Shown one piece after another: positions 6,384-8,024 of a stretch of 8,024 nucleotides of DNA (position 1 is the stretch's first letter; the number at the start of each line of letters is the position of its first letter). Source of the DNA: Candidatus Auribacterota bacterium (lineage in GTDB: Bacteria; Auribacterota; JAFGBW01; JAFGJP01); the NCBI GenBank assembly GCA_016929035.1, contig JAFGJP010000129.1:1-8024 (forward strand), written 5' to 3'. The position numbers and the translations under genes were made by a program. The notes under the pieces were generated by a model. The model did not search any database and was not told the DNA's origin. It saw only the letters and a program-made list of their open reading frames with translations.

Positions 6384-6429
6384 GGCCACAACGGAGTGGT
6401 CTCATTTTTTTTATCCACAAGGGAGTGGA
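6384..6429 (+). promoter_or_regulatory. Twin hairpins with GGA loops in the mreB leader
   Basis: CCACAACGGAGTGG (6386-6399) and CCACAAGGGAGTGG (6415-6428) differ at one base and each fold with a CCAC/GTGG stem and a six-base loop (AACGGA, AAGGGA). The first stem extends to 6 bp (6384-6401) and the second to 5 bp (6414-6429). GGA in a hairpin loop is the hallmark of CsrA/RsmA sites, so post-transcriptional control is possible. The first hairpin is also followed, three bases later, by eight T (6405-6412). Confidence 0.45.
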
Positions 6430-6464
6430 ATAATCGCCAGAAGTCTATATTTTTTGATTTACAG

Positions 6465-6497
6465 GGTAACTCTCTTTATTTGAGGGTTGCCTTTTTT
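6465..6497 (+). terminator. Intrinsic terminator (attenuator) in the mreB leader
   Basis: GGTAACTCTC (6465-6474) pairs with GAGGGTTGCC (6482-6491) over 10 bp including two G-U pairs. The loop is TTTATTT, and six T follow at 6492-6497. It lies between the predicted promoter and the mreB start, so mreB expression would need read-through or an antitermination event. Confidence 0.7.
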
Positions 6498-6527
6498 ATT
6501 TTAGGGAAAAAACTAAGGTATAAATTT

Positions 6528-7574
6528 ATGTTTAATGTTTTTGATTCAATATTGAACCTTTTTTCAAAGGAAATAGGCATAGATCTCGGAACAGCGAATA
6601 CTCTTGTGTTTGTTCGCGGCAAAGGAACCGTTTTGTGTGAACCTTCTGTCGTGGCAGTCCAGAAAGAAACTCGTCAGGTTTTAGCGGTCGGGGAAGATGC
6701 AAAAAACATGCTAGGAAGAACACCCGGCAACATTCAGGCTATCAGGCCGCTGAAGGATGGTGTTATCGCTGATTTTGAGATAACAGGAAGCATGCTTCGC
6801 TATTTTATACGAAAAGTCCACGGAAAGGGGATCATTAAGCCAAGGCCGAGGGTCGTCGTAGCGGTTCCGTCCGGCATAAATGAAGTCGAAAAGCGTGCTG
6901 TCGAGGATTCGGTGACACATGCGGGGACGCGTGAGGTACACCTTGTCAAGGCCCCGATGGCTGCAGCAATAGGCATCGGGCTTCCTGTGGATGAGCCTTC
7001 GGGCAACATGATCATCGATGTCGGCGCCGGAACAACGGAGGTCGCTATTATTTCTCTTGCAGGCATCGTGGAAAGTGAATCTGCCCGTGTTGGCGGCGTC
7101 ATGCTTGATGATGCGATAATGCAATACATGAAAAGGACATACAATCTCATGGTCGGGGAAATGATGTCTGAAGACATTAAAATAAAAATAGGTTCTGCTT
7201 ACCCGCTTGAAGAGGAAATGACGATGGAAGTGAGAGGCAGGGACATCGTTGCCGGCCTTCCCAAGACATTGACGGTCAACTCTGAGGAAATAAGAGAAGC
7301 TATTGCCGAGCCCATTTCATCTATTGTGGAAGCCGTTAGGCTGACTCTTGAGCGGTGTCCTGCTGAACTTTCTGCCGACCTGGTCAGACAAGGTCTTTTT
7401 CTTGTCGGCGGAAGCGCTCTTTTAAAAGGATTGGATAAACTGATCGCAGAAGAAACAGGACTTCCGGTTAGGGTTGCTGATGATCCTTTAAGCGCTGTTG
7501 CCCTGGGAACAGGAAAGATACTCGAGGAGATCGATGTGCTGAAAAAAGTCGGTTTTGATAAAAGGAAAAAATAG
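6528..7574 (+). CDS. mreB: MreB-family bacterial actin with altered catalytic site
   Basis: This 348-aa cytoplasmic actin forms membrane-bound filaments that guide sidewall peptidoglycan synthesis. The ATG at 6528 has TAAGG 9 nt upstream and gives the normal N-terminus MFNVFDSI; the GTG-initiated extension from 6396 would run through the leader hairpins and is not credible. Visible motifs are GIDLGTANT (17-25, phosphate 1), LGRTPGNIQAIRPLKDGVIADF, DVGAGTTEVA (from residue 164, phosphate 2, usually DIGGGTTEVA) and LVGGSALLKGLD (adenosine site, usually LTGGGALLRGLD). The usual IEEPMAAAIG is here VKAPMAAAIG. Its second Glu, the hydrolytic residue at E. coli position 143, is Ala142. The protein may therefore bind ATP but hydrolyse it poorly. 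No mreC or mreD follows; rnk is 14 nt downstream. It may be a second MreB paralogue. Confidence 0.93.
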   Translation: MFNVFDSILNLFSKEIGIDLGTANTLVFVRGKGTVLCEPSVVAVQKETRQVLAVGEDAKNMLGRTPGNIQAIRPLKDGVIADFEITGSMLRYFIRKVHGKGIIKPRPRVVVAVPSGINEVEKRAVEDSVTHAGTREVHLVKAPMAAAIGIGLPVDEPSGNMIIDVGAGTTEVAIISLAGIVESESARVGGVMLDDAIMQYMKRTYNLMVGEMMSEDIKIKIGSAYPLEEEMTMEVRGRDIVAGLPKTLTVNSEEIREAIAEPISSIVEAVRLTLERCPAELSADLVRQGLFLVGGSALLKGLDKLIAEETGLPVRVADDPLSAVALGTGKILEEIDVLKKVGFDKRKK

Positions 7575-7577
7575 GAG
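7573..7577 (+). promoter_or_regulatory. Ribosome binding site of rnk overlapping the mreB stop
   Basis: AGGAG overlaps the mreB TAG codon and lies 11 nt before ATG 7589. The closer ATG at 7578 reads into a stop after four codons. Confidence 0.7.
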
Positions 7578-7588
7578 ATGTTCCGGAT

Positions 7589-8005
7589 ATGATAAAAAGA
7601 GAGATATACATCACGGAGTTTGATAAAAAGCGGTTGGAAGAACTGATATCTGTCGCGCGGGCGTTCAGCAGTTATGAAGAAGAATATCTGAAGGAGTTAG
7701 AAGAAGAATTAAAAAAGGGCAAAGTCGTCGATTCTGTAAAAGTTCCAAAAGATGTCATCACAATGAATTCTCAAGTCAGGATTAAAGACATAGATTCGAA
7801 TGAAGAGTTTGTTTATACACTGGTTTTCCCCGGAATGGCTGATATAGATCAGAACAAGATTTCCATCATATCGCCGGTTGGAACAGCTTTGTTAGGTTAT
7901 CGAGAGGGTGATACTGTTGAATGGAAAGTACCGGCAGGAATAAGAAGGTTAAGCATCCTTGACATTTTATATCAGCCCGAAGCGGCCGGCGATTATAATT
8001 TATAA
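7589..8005 (+). CDS. rnk: Rnk-like GreA-family RNA polymerase-binding regulator
   Basis: This 138-aa protein matches Rnk, the regulator of nucleoside diphosphate kinase (136 aa in E. coli). Residues of about 10-45 form a short, highly charged coiled coil rich in Glu and Lys. The rest is the FKBP-like GreA/GreB C-terminal domain, with family signatures DVITMNSQV, SPVGTALLGYREGDTVEW and YQPEAAGDY. Rnk proteins bind RNA polymerase near the secondary channel with a shorter coiled coil than GreA and influence nucleotide metabolism genes. The gene lies 14 nt after mreB, with its ribosome site overlapping the mreB stop, so it is probably in the same transcript and under the same leader attenuator. 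The reading frame is complete. A general GreA-type C-terminal domain protein is the only real alternative name. Confidence 0.9.
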   Translation: MIKREIYITEFDKKRLEELISVARAFSSYEEEYLKELEEELKKGKVVDSVKVPKDVITMNSQVRIKDIDSNEEFVYTLVFPGMADIDQNKISIISPVGTALLGYREGDTVEWKVPAGIRRLSILDILYQPEAAGDYNL

Positions 8006-8024
8006 GACTGGCTGGCGTGAAAAA

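Noticed and set aside
6384..6429. Twin hairpins as a guanidine-II (mini-ykkC) riboswitch
   Set aside because: That class has ACGR in both loops; only the first loop contains ACGG, and mreB is not a guanidine-related gene.
6396..6527. N-terminal extension of MreB from GTG 6396
   Set aside because: It would run through a leader hairpin and the intrinsic terminator, has no ribosome site, and adds 44 residues not seen in the family.
6711..7177. Minus-strand open frames opposite mreB
   Set aside because: They are antisense shadows of a strongly conserved gene and have no ribosome site or family resemblance.

Overview
The window is a bacterial chromosome segment with all genes on the + strand. 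It holds a three-gene unit of unknown function, a long structured intergenic stretch, a riboswitch-controlled potassium transporter, and a cell-shape/transcription-factor pair (mreB, rnk). SPASM radical SAM chemistry, a c-di-AMP riboswitch, MreB and a GreA-like Rnk together suggest an uncultured, rod-shaped, probably anaerobic bacterium of moderate GC. An Omnitrophota-like or deltaproteobacterial-type lineage would fit, but nothing here fixes the taxon.

Positions 1-3993 carry three closely packed genes. The first is cut by the left edge. It encodes a signal-peptide-bearing, DUF2207-like membrane protein that ends in a striking cytoplasmic tail of nine cysteines in strict CX3C spacing (units CHDA, CHSA, CHGA). 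Next, after a 53-nt gap, is a radical SAM/SPASM enzyme with a PqqD-like N-terminal domain, the architecture of enzymes that modify ribosomally made peptides. The third gene overlaps the second by 17 nt and encodes a four-helix membrane protein with a C-terminal soluble domain I do not recognise. The simplest hypothesis is that the radical SAM enzyme modifies the Cys/His repeat tail of its membrane-anchored neighbour. This is the most likely undescribed system in the window.

Positions 3994-4433 have no convincing gene but are full of inverted repeats: an AT-rich imperfect one, then three consecutive GC-rich stem elements, the last a three-way junction. From about 4434 come a promoter, a c-di-AMP (ydaO/yuaA) riboswitch aptamer, and an intrinsic terminator leading into trkH/ktrB. 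This is the expected logic of shutting off potassium uptake when c-di-AMP is high.

Positions 6110-6345 contain three hairpin-bearing repeat units sharing AAACATG. A near-consensus sigma-70 promoter (TTGAAA, 17 nt, TATAAT) then starts a leader of about 147 nt with twin hairpins exposing GGA in their loops and a strong intrinsic terminator. After that come an MreB-family actin, whose catalytic glutamate appears replaced by alanine, and rnk. The mreB-rnk pair looks co-transcribed and subject to attenuation.
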